From contig NC_053118.1 in the NCBI RefSeq assembly GCF_010015445.1, positions 17,651,437-17,715,436 on the forward strand: a DNA stretch of 64,000 nt. The letters are read 5' to 3'. The position numbers and the translations under genes are program-made. Position 1 is the stretch's first letter; the number at the start of each line of letters is the position of its first letter. Shown here one piece after another: positions 33,834-45,600 of the stretch. The notes beneath the pieces were generated by a model. That model had not been told where the DNA came from, did no database searches, and worked only from the letters and a program-made list of their open reading frames with translations. The stretch comes from Perca fluviatilis. Its lineage: Eukaryota > Chordata > Actinopteri > Perciformes > Percidae.

Positions 33834-36652
33834 CTGTAGAGGGAGCAAAGACTTCATCATTAGGCTACATTTTATGGACTTTCTCTGTCAGTACACAGGG
33901 TACTGTACACAGAGATCTTCCTAGGAGGAAAGTGCAGGAAATACATTGTGGTTGCTGTTGCGCAGTTAAAATGTCTATGCGTAGTTCTGTGCAGAAAGAC
34001 TCACCGGGTTGACATGACTACCCTTTGTACCAGGGCTCTCCCACGGCAGGTATCCAGGAGTCCTGTGCAGGAGCCCGTGTGGTGAGGGAGGGGTCCGAGC
34101 TTGTGATGACCGGTAGCAGCTGGGCGAAATGGGACAAAGAGGAGAAAGGGGTCTGATGGGAGATGGTCCTCTCTCAGGGGAGGGTGAGACGTGTCTGGGC
34201 GAGGACAGCTCCGTCCTGGGGGAGAGGCTGTGGATGGGTGAGGACAGCTCCAGACGTGGGGAAAGGCTGCGGCTGGGGGAACAGCTCTCACTGCTGGGGG
34301 AGAAGGCTCTTGGGGATGCCTTCCAGCCTCGGCGGGAGAACAGCGCTCTCCTGCTGCCTGGAGATGCGACTCGTCTGCTGGGCCAAACTCCCCTTGGGGA
34401 GGGCTCCTGGCCTAGGCTGGGACTGGGGCCCGGGGGCTCAGGGTCAGGAGTGCCCTGCTGAGAGTGCCTACTACAGCTGGAATGCCCTGCTGTCGATGGG
34501 TGGGTGTCTGACGAACAAGAGGACGGTGGATCGTCATGGGATGCGGACTCCTCTTCCTCGTCATCGTCGTCGTTATCGTCATCGTCCTCAGACTCATCCA
34601 CATCGGAAAACTGATGTTCCTCCTGTTCCTCTGAGCCACACACGCGTTCATCGCTTTCTGCTGTTTGCACAGACAAGGACAACACATATACATCCTTTAA
34701 ATTATATCCCTTTACATACATGTTGTACTCTTTAAAACTCCTGTACTGAATGTACAAAGTGGTGACAAAAATCCTTACACTAGGGGACAGGAAAAACACA
34801 AAAGTACACTTTTCAGGAACAAGCACAAAGGGTTAGGACAGCGTACTGTATCTTTCTGACAAACATCACCCACCACCCATCAAACCAATGTTATAAATAG
34901 ACTGAGGATGAAAAGACCGGATTTAATTGAATAGCACCATGTCTCTATTCACAAACTATCTCAACAGCCTTGTGAATGGAAAGACGGTTTAAATGGCGCG
35001 TCCTTGGCTGCGATGAGTGTAGTCTGTCATCAAGAAAGAGACGGAGAGGGGTGGGGGCTAGCAGAGGAAGGTTAGGGAGGAGATCGTGAGGTGGCTGGCT
35101 TTGAGGAAGACAGAAGTGTCGGAATGCGTATTGTCATACGCCGGCAACACATATTTCAGAACAAGGTATTCTTGCCAAACTGGAGCACATCAGGAGACTG
35201 TGGAATGCTCTGTATTCTTCATTTATTTATCTTCTACATTTTCATATTTCTTATACAAGCCAGAGAGAGCAGAATAGAACATGGTGTTGCATAAGCTGTC
35301 AGTGCTGAGCAGCTATAATTCTTCAGAGGCAGAAGTTCATCCAGCTGTGTACCAATATTTCTCTACAGTGGATAGGAAATATGTGAGGTGCCTCCCCATC
35401 CCCTCTTAAGTACCTGTTTCCTCGCTCTCTGGCTCGTCCAGTGATGACTCGGATACTCCCATTGCCTGGCATTTTTTCCCATGAGCCTTTGACTTCATGT
35501 GTTTAGTAAGGTTCCCTAGGAAGGAACAAGAAAAGCACATAAAAATGGTCCACGACTCACACGGAGCAAGGGAAGTGCAAATTAAAGTAGATTGCTATGA
35601 TATAATGGAAAGAATAGCAACATGAATCATGTTTGTAGTGACTTAGTAAATTCTCTTCTTACCTTTGGTTTTGAAGGCAAAGTTGCAGTGTTTGCAAATG
35701 TACGGACGGAGATCGGTGTGCGTTCGGATGTGCTTTTTCAGCATACTGGGCTTCTTACAGCGGATGCCACACTCTCCACATATGTACTTGCCCCGGCCGC
35801 GACCTCTCACATAAACATACTCTTCATTGGACTTGTACCTAGGAGAGAGAGTGAGAAAGAAACAGAAAATAAATAAATAATAATAATAATAATAAAACAT
35901 ATGGTCACCACAAAATCACAAATTATACAATTACTTTCTATATACATGTAGATCACTGATTTCACTGTGTGGTACCATTTAGGAACTGAATGCACAAATA
36001 CCTGGCTTCTTCATTGACCACCCGTGGTGAAATTTATATTTCATTTTATTTCATTTTAAATCTGTATTCATTGATTTTTTGTTGTTGGCCACTTTAGGGC
36101 AACGGAACAAGCTGGAAACACAGCATTAACATATCTTCATCTTGTAAAGTTCTTATGGTGAACTTTTTAGCAAACAGTTGCCTATTTATTTACACATCCA
36201 GCAGTTATGGAGCAACATTAGGATTCATTTGGAGTCGTGTTTCTGGCCACCTGGCAAATTTGAGTCTAATATTATTCTCCTTTTACCTTTATTTTGGTCT
36301 CCACCAACTCCTTAGAAAATATTTGGCTTTTTTAGCTAGCTGCTAACTTTGCATTTCTGACATTTGGTGCTGGGCAGGTAGCATACCGTGGTTTTATATA
36401 GCTTTTTTCCTGAAAACAGCTGCTGCTGGAAACAAGGCTGATGACGAAAAACCAAAACAAGTGTTCTGTAGAGCTGAGGGGGAGTGCACAGTTGGGTGTT
36501 AATTCTCTGTGGCTTCGTCACTACAAGCGACCCATTTCACATTACTGCCATTTGACTTGTTCTCAGACAGAAATATTGATTAGTGCAGCTTTAATAGTAA
36601 TGATGAATGTGGATGTGGGTTTGTGTATGGCACAAATACATGCAAACACAAA

Positions 36653-36691
<39 letters not shown>

Positions 36692-39600
36692 AGGGAAACT
36701 GAGAAACAAGGCTTTCTTTATGGAGGCGGGTTGGGGAAGCCCCACCAAAACCCCAGCAGCACTGAGTCCCTTGGCCGTTACCTCCACTACACCCTGGGCA
36801 CACAAAGAATAGCAGCTATTCTGCTGCGATCGGGTGGCCCTGCCAACAACAGCAGCAGCTAAAGAGAGGGAAGGGAAGCCTGGCTATGGCCAACAACCTA
36901 AAATAGACACTATATATAAAAATCAAGCAACACATTTAGGTCTAGTCTATAAAAACACTGTTTATACGCAATCTTGTTGTTTACCAAAAGGCTTTTTGTG
37001 GACACAGTGGACCACAGACATTTTACATCTGAATGAATTGTCCTCTATGAAAAACTCCATCTGCTTTCACTACTCATGAAAAGACGTACAATGCACTCTG
37101 AATTGTAAACATCAAATGTGTGTTGACTGTGTTGTGTTAATTTGAAGATATGCACATCTACAACAACCCAGGCTGTGAATGCTCCCTGTTGTATAACAAA
37201 AGCAGCCCCAGCAAATCATAACAAATAGTTACACAACTGTGAAACAGTGGCATTATGTTGTATTCATTCAGGATCTGGTTACTGTTTACTGGCATGCATT
37301 TCTTGCCACTGCTAAAAATATCCACCCACATCTCCGGAAAATCAAGGCAGAACTTGCACTTCACACATCAAATCAGCAGCACGTCTCTCGGTAAACTCAA
37401 CCGACAATCTGCCCCTGCTTGTGCTGTAGCGTTACGGCCGTCACGGCAGATTGGTAGATTGGAGAATACCACTTTCAACCAAGTGGTGTGACTGATTGAT
37501 AAGACCATTGAATTTCAAAGCAGCGACAACAGAATAACACTAACATGCAATAGTGCAGGTCCTGAAACATACTTCAATCACTATTTGGCTCACAGGAATT
37601 TGCTATGACCATTTACCATTGTGGTTAAAGTGTCATGACAAATCTGCCATGTTAACCACTTACACCATGGAAATCAATCTGCATGTTTTAACAGAATCCA
37701 GGAGACAGTTCAGCTTGTGCTCACTAAGAGGGATTAAAGCTGATGTTTCACGGACCTTTGCTGCAACCAACAAGGAGCAGCTATGCTTGCTTAATTGCTA
37801 AGACATGAAGAGAAAGCTTCCTTGGTGCAATATCTGTTTCTTTAGCAGTGTGATACTAATAAACTCTAGAGACCCCTGCCCTCCTCTTTCTTAAAGGGAT
37901 CTCTGAAATTGGATCAGGATGAAATCGTGCAAGTCACTGGAACGTTAACAAAGCCGCATGATGCATATTCATTAAAAAAAGTGTTGTTTGTTCTCCAGGA
38001 TAAAATGAGTGGCACACACTCATGATTTCAAAGGGTTGATAAAAGGGAGATGGGGATAATGAGTCCTAACGGAGTCAGGGTACAAAACATTGTGCTGTGT
38101 TCAAGAGTGAAGAGCTGTGCTCATTTGCATGCACAGAGAAAACATAGGGGTGCAGGTACACAGAGAGAGGACACAGACGAGGTTGGGGGAGAATGAAGTG
38201 AAAATAATTCACAGGTAAGTAAAACCGGAGGAGTTGCCGAAGTGACACAGGAGGCACGAACAGAAGGAAGAGAGTTGGTGTGAAACAGAGGACGTGAACA
38301 AGGGAGAAAGCGGTAGGCTGTTAATGGATGTAAATGCTCTTTCTGAATATGTGTAATGCGTGGCTGCAAATGATAAAGACTGGTAATTAGTGCCTTATCT
38401 ACTGTTAGGCAGACGACTCCTTCGCACTCAGTCTGTGTGCACATTAACACAAAACACAGCCCTTAAATGTGCATGAGATGACACACACATAAACACGCAC
38501 GCATATATAAGCAAAGGCCATTCCTAAAAATCTCTTATGTCTCCTTTTATCACTAAAATATTTTACATTCCCATCAAAAGGAAAACCAGTGTGTTCTGAA
38601 ATTCTCGCTAATTGGGAACATTTTACCTCGATTCACTACTTCATCTTTTACTGCTCTCCCATTTATTCTAATCTATTTCTACTGTTGCTTAAATGTGAAC
38701 AGATGTGGGGAAACTTTCAGCTCTAAACACAGTAATCCTGGGAAAGATGAGAGCGTCTGCTCTGGAAAAAAATCTGACATTTATAGAAAGCACAAATATG
38801 TGAATATGTGAATGCAGTAAAGTGTAAAAATGCAGGTTTGAAGACAAACACCATCATGACAGATTACTTGCAGATGGCTTCACACTGTTCCTCTATGTCT
38901 TCTCAGTAACTTATGTAACCGTAAAAACAGGTATTAATGAGTCTCACAAAGTGAAGTTGGAGACAACCTTTTCCCCATCTTCCCCGTTATCTCTCCATTT
39001 CTAAAACACAGACCCGAATGCCAGCAGTAAGAGGAAAAAGCTTGGCTGCAGGTACAAATGAAGTCCCTGCAGGTTTCACTGGTTTCACTCCCATCTGTTA
39101 CTGTAATTCTCTGTGCACTCTTGTCAGCTCTCCATAGTTGTTGTTCTGCTTTCATCAGGCATTGGTTTGTGACAAAAGAACACATTACTTGTGTTATGAG
39201 GCCTTGCAATTATTCACAAACATTGAATTTTGAATTAAAAGATGTGGACTTGTTTAAACGGTTTTACTTCAGTTTCTTTGTTAAACCATTTGCATCCAAA
39301 CTGTTGTTTTAGTATTTCTGTTTTAGTGTTTCTTAGGGCTGCTCCCTCTTAGTCGATTAGTCGACTAATCGGTCGTTTTGGTCTTAGTCAACTTAGATTT
39401 CTTTAGTCGATTAGTCATGTTTTATGCTTTTTTCATGCTGAATGACTTATTTCCAAGAAACGTACGACCACATCTCTGGTAAACACAAGAATTAAAGTGC
39501 CGCTTTTGCATGACTCTTTGTGGAGAAACTCAGATTTACAGATCTGTCGATTAAATCAACTAATCGATTAGTCGATACAATTGAATGAGTGTTAGTCACT

Positions 39601-42600
39601 AAGAATTTCTTCAATCGAGCACAGCCCTAGTATTTCTGTCTTTCGTGTGTTAATCATGAAAGCTGAGTGACCTTGCAAAGAGCACAGGAGGACAGAGCGC
39701 ATAATGTGGAGGAGATGCCGGGCATGACCCGGCAGAAAAGCTACTGACTGCATGAACCAAATAACTAACTTGACTCCCAACTCCTTTAAAAAGACACTGT
39801 CGTGAACAACCTTCAGTCACTTTCTGTACCTATGCTGAAGTGCTGTAAACTGACTCTACTTGCTGCAAGTAAACAAACTTTTAAGAGAACTCCAGTGATT
39901 TTGTCCATTCTTTGATAAATTATTATCGTAACAGCACTTCAACAGCCTCGCTCTTGTAGTTCTTACCCGCCTTCAAAGATGCGAACACGAGAGGGATCGC
40001 TCTGTTTGGAGGTGGAGGGTTCTTCCTCTTCTCCCATCTCTTTATTCTCCTCCTTGTCATGCTGCTGCTGATCCTTTACTTTAGTGAGGGTGCTGGGTGG
40101 GGTGGCATGTAGCTACACTCAAGACACACATTGACAAATTCAAAACAACTTAAAATTAAATGTTAACAGTTTTACTGTTAAAAGAGTATTCCACCCAGTT
40201 ACACTCCCCAAAACCTGTAAAATCATGAGTGTCCAGTCAAGCACATTAATGGGGGTTATATGTAAAACCAACAGATTAGCTAAAAAGATAATTGTATTAT
40301 ATTCTATAGAAGATTAAGGTCTCTTTAACAGAGGGGCTTTAAATTATAGTACAGTAAGTGTATATTGTGATTATGTTTACCTCTGACACACGCGGGGTCA
40401 TGCTACTGGCAGGGACCAATTTGCTTTTGGCGTGGGCTGTAGCCATGGCCATGGTGTACGTCTCTGAGCTGTGCTTCTGTTTGGAGCACAGCAGAGACAA
40501 CGCCACCTTAGTGCTGAGGCCCGGCAAGTTGGGGTTGTGAGCACTGATGCTCCAGGTAGAATAAACTGAGCTGCAGGGGTCCCTCAGGGTAGACGGGTTG
40601 GGTTTAACATAGTTCAGGTAGCACCAGTTGACTGAGGTGGAGGTGTGGAGGCTGGGGTACGAAGGGGTGGCTGGCCTTTCAACCCCCTTTTCTACAACTT
40701 GCACCTCCTCCTTTCTTTTACTTGTCTTTTCAGTAGACTCCTCCTCTTCCTCCTTTTCCTCTCTAGTATGTTTCCTTGGTATTTGCTCCTGCTTGCCCTC
40801 CGCTTTCACAGTCGTCACCTCTCCCCCCTCTGGCTGATTCTTCTCCCCCTCTTCCAGTTTTCTCCCAGTGGCTTTACTTTCTTCTTCCTGTCTTACCTTC
40901 TGTTCTATATCCTCCTCTTTCTCTCCTGTCTTATGATGCTCCCCTTCCTCCTCCTCTTTTACCCTTTTCTGGTGACGCTGGGCCTCTGTGCTGAGCTCCA
41001 GACTGGCTGCAGGAGAAAGCATGCGTTTACTTCCTCCAGCCCCCAGTGGACCGTATCCCTCCCCAGATCCTGAGGCCAGCTCCGTGGGTAGAGACAGGGG
41101 AAGGAGGCTATTGATGTCTGGGGAGGGGACCTTCAAGTAGGACCTTTGCAGCTTGTCCCGCTCCACCTGGCCCATGATGACCATAGCTGTGCAAGAAATG
41201 GGTTCCTGTGAGCGAGTGGAGGCCAGGATCTGGGACAGGGTGGTATACATTGCACTGGCATAGGTAGGAATATGGGTCTGGACCCGCACTGGCACCACAA
41301 GGGACACTACTGGTGTAAGCTGTGCCAGGCATGTGGCAATGACAGGCCGTGGGTGGTGGTAAGAGATTCTTACAAGGGACTGATATGTAAGGGCAGAAGA
41401 CATGGAAGAGATGGAGGGTCTGCTCTCTGTAGTGGGAGGGGAAGGAACATGCGCAGTAAGTCTTGGAGGAAAAGGCAAGTACAGAGCCTGACTAGCTCTA
41501 GTCGTAGAAGAGAACTGGAGAGGAACTAGAGCAGGAAGCTGATGTATTGGTATACCGAAACGTTCTGCCATGTGGATCTGCGCTGGGTGTATCTGTATAG
41601 GTGAAGGTACTGTCTGTGAATGTAAGAAGGTTCTATGGATGGTTTGGGTGGACAGTACTTCAGAGATTGCTGTGGTGACGGGGAGTAGCTGGGATAGTGA
41701 TCCTGGGGAAAACGTTTGCTGCAAAGGGAGCACATCCTGAGAGGGTGGAAATACTTGTGGCTGTAACAGCTGCAAGGCTTTCCCTGTGGCTTCCAGGCTG
41801 AATCGGGAGCTTGCCTCTGTTGAGTAGAGAGGAGGATGGATGGAGCGGGAAGGCCCAGGCTTTGGACTCTGTGCTCTGGACAGCTGACTCATGTTGCCGC
41901 CCTCCTCCTGTTCAGGTTCACCTAAGGTGGCATGCTTCACAAGGAGACACTTTCTCCTTTCTTTCCAGGAGGATGCAGACTGCTGAGGGGTCAGTGACCC
42001 ATAGTCAAATGACTTACTTCTGGTCTCTGAGACCTGCTCTGTTTGTTGGGGGCTGGCTGGGGTCTGCTCTGAGGCTGAGCGCCTCATCTCCTTGTGGCTT
42101 TGGTGGTAGGAAGGGAATGGCACCATTAACATCTGGGAGCTTTGGCTACTGGGGGCCCAGACAGCAGGCTCTGATCTTGCTGTGTCCTCAAAAGAAGCAG
42201 AAAGGCTTGAAGTGTGGGAGATGTTGCTCTCTTGACTGGGGCTGCGAGGCAGAGACACAGACTCAAAGCTCGACTCTCCAGAGGACTGGGCAGCTTCTGC
42301 CAGGCGGAGTCTCTTCTTCTTTGGTGGCAGCTTCTCTGCAGGAAGCTGGGCCAGACTCTGGCTACGCTGAGGCCACTGGAATTCCTCCACTCTCTCTGCC
42401 TCCTAGGACAGATAAATTGTTTATTTATCTAACAGAACATGTAAGATGAAGCGATATTGAATGCTCACCTGCTCATAATGTTTCTTAGGATGTTGAAATT
42501 AAAAAACACCCTTAAATCAATGCATGTTTCACATTTACTTGAGGGAGATGAAATTGTGTAAAATGTACAAAAACATATAGCCAAATACTACTTTAAACCT

Positions 42601-45600
42601 ACATTGTGTAATTGTTTCAGTTGATTTTTAGCAAAAAAAACTTTGTTCTTTCACAAATATGTGCTCATTCATGTGTAATTACTTCCACCAACCAATCAAA
42701 GTATTCTCGTAAGCGTAGAATCTGACCTTTAGAATCATTCAGAATACATACTAGCGAGTCCCTCGAATGACAGCAGCCATGTAGCGCCTCCATCTTTAAA
42801 ATACATTAGCCAAAGAGTGACTTACCTCCACCTTTCACGCTTTTAAACTCAGTGGCACCATGACGAATGCCAGGGGGAGATTACTCGCCAGGGAAGCGAA
42901 AAAGAGAATTAAAGTGCCCATATTATGAAAAAAATCTTTTCTGGGATTTGGGGTGTTATTTTGTGTCTCTGGTGCTTCCACATGCATACAAACTTGAAAA
43001 AAAAAACATCCATGCTGTTTTGAGTGAGATACGGGTTTCTGAATGTATCCTGCCTTCAATCTCCAGGTGAGCTGTTCAAAATCTGCAGGGTTTTCTATGT
43101 CAGTAGCCGAGACGAGGAAAGCGCTAGCATGCTAGCTCGTTCTCAATGGCAAAACACTGCTACAACACACACTAGTTCACCATAATCTACAAAAGAACTA
43201 CTTACATGTCCCTGTTCTGCAGGTATTCCACGCAAAGTTAGAAGTGCAGTCATTTAGAAGAAGTCTCCCAGCTAATCCTGCCTTGTACTAACTGAAGTTG
43301 TAGAAACAAACAGCTAGCTGATGTGATCCTTACCTAGCTACTGCGCATGTGCGCCTCCCAACAAAGATGGGATAGAAGTGCGATGCCTCACTCGGTAGCT
43401 AAAACAGAGACCTGAACACACAGGGTGAAAAGAGGATCTGCAGCAATGTGCAGTACAACAAAAATATGGTGTTTTTTGAAAATTAAACCATGTAAACCTA
43501 TTCTGGTACAACCTCAAAATACAATTATGAACCTGAAATGAGCATAATATGCGCACTTTAAAACGACAACGCGACAGGCAAAGCAACAAGACCAATTGGA
43601 GTGGCTAGAACAGCTGCGTGTAAACAATGGAGATATTAAGAGCTAATTTCGGGTTTGGCCACCGTAGGAGTTGAAATGCGCTCGGAATGGGAAGGGCTAG
43701 AAAGTAATATTCAGTTGGTTGTCATATACAATTTCACCACTAGATGGGAGAAATTCTTACACAATGTAGCTTTAAATAATCACGTACCTTTGATGAGGAT
43801 GCCGTCACTGGCAGCGACACAGATGGCATGTCAGCATCAGGCTCCACAGTAACAAGGATCTCTGGCACTTGGATATTTGGCTGGCGGATGAGGCGAGATG
43901 TCGAGGGTGATGGTTTTGGCTCGTGTTGTTGTGTTTGCTGACCCTCTCTGAGGTCTGGTTCCTGACTCTCCATGGATATACTCTCCTGCTTCTCAAAAGA
44001 GCTTGTGTGTTGGATGACAGACACACCCTTCCTGTCCTGCTGCTGTTGTTTTGGCTCAGTCTGTAAAGAAACACCTAGAAACAAACAAAAGAAAGAAAAA
44101 GAAGAAGCTAGCTATTAATATATTTTCCTTAGTTATTCAGGTTTGTCAGATGTTAAAAGAAGATAAAAAGGTATGACAGATAAGAAACATATTGCTAATG
44201 TTTTTTATAATCTGATCTGCCGCTGCAGGTAAAACATAAACAAACCTGAGTGGGCCTGGCTGTGCTCTGGTCTGCTTGGCACAGGAATGAGGTTTGCAGA
44301 GCTGCCTGACATGGCTACAGATCCAGGGCTGGGAGGATCCTCTTCCAGACTTTCCTCTTTTCTCCTCTTCCTCACCGCCATGGCCAGTGCTCGAAATTTA
44401 TAGTGCATCATCATCTGGGGGCGATCCTTACTGCATGTTTTACTTGCATCCCCGCTCTCTTGGTCCAGGGTTTGCTGTCCTGTGCAGATACCTTTGTGAG
44501 CCTCGTAACCATCACTGTTTTGGAAGTGGGCCCCGCATGCTTCACATTCAAACAGGCTCTGACTCTTTTGCTGTTGTTGCTGCTGTGGCTGCCTGGCTTG
44601 TTCAGCACCTCTGGCTGAGGAGGAGGAAGTGGGGCCTGCCTCCTCCAGCATTAGCTCAGCTCCCAGTGGAACTTCTATGGCAGGCTGGCGCCTAAGCATA
44701 CGCTGGGCATGACCAACCCTCATCTCTGCTACCAACGCTTGCTGCTCATCGAATGACTGGCAGAGACGGTAACCTCTGGGAGACATGGTGCCAGAGGTGG
44801 AGGGCTCTCCTTGGCTGGTAGAGGATGGCATTGAGTGGCTTCTAAGAAGAGGCACCGCTGACAGCTCCTGGGCACCTGATGGATCTGCCTCAGGATTGTG
44901 GAGTTGCTTCAAACCACTAGGGCCAGGGGCTTCTCCTTTGGGATCGAATGTGTAGGGATCTTTAGGAGTGGTAAATTTGGGTGACTCCATGCTGCTCTTC
45001 CTGGACAGAGAGGAGCGCCTGGGCTTCACACTGTCAATCTCACTGGTGTCCACTACCGCTTCATTGATAGTGATGAGCTTGGTAATGTGTTCTATTACTT
45101 GGGTTTTGGGTACAGTGAAAGGAATGTTCTTCTCCTCTGTTCCTGAGGATGAGGAAAGTGAAGAATGAGGCTGCTGCTGATGGGGACTGCGCTGCTGCCC
45201 TCCCATCCTTCCATATTTCCCTAGAATAATTTCTGCGTAGGTTTTGGCACTGGCACTGGGAGGGCTAACTTGGGACAGGTCAGTGCTGCCTGACCCTGAG
45301 AAGTATCCAGACTCTGTGCTGCCCTTACTGCCAGGGCCTAGAGAGGAAGATGAGGTGGAGAGAGAGGAAGGAGGGTCATCTGGAGAAGCCAACGGGCCAC
45401 GTTTCCTTTCACTAAGCCTCAGTGCCAGCCTTTGCTTGACAGCCTGGGAGTCTTCCGGCTTCTGGCTCTCCTCTGAGCCTCCCAACGGCTCCTTACCACC
45501 TTTTCTTTGCTGGCCCAACATCACCTTAGCGGAGGATTTTCTGTGTTGGCCCGTCTCTTCTTCAGACTCAGTGCTTTCTCCCTCTGTGTGTTCCTCAGGG

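Larger units (their letters stand above)
35839..39966 (-). other. hivep3 intron 4 (4.1 kb)
   Basis: No exon was seen. It contains a repeat at about 36130-36490, a short CA tract at 36655-36687 and an 8-bp-TSD transposon at 39334-39629. Confidence 0.85.
42403..43787 (-). other. hivep3 intron 2, almost filled by nested transposons
   Basis: Of 1385 bp, about 1180 bp are the outer TTAA-flanked element (42593-43775), which itself holds the inner one (42909-43561). Very little unique intron sequence remains. Confidence 0.85.

Noticed and set aside
34163..34735. 190-residue open frame on the plus strand
   Set aside because: It is antisense to the Ser-Pro repeats and acidic tract of hivep3 exon 7, and its repeats mirror those.
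41811..42449. 212-residue open frame on the plus strand
   Set aside because: It lies antisense to hivep3 exon 3, follows that exon's codon pattern and has no family resemblance.
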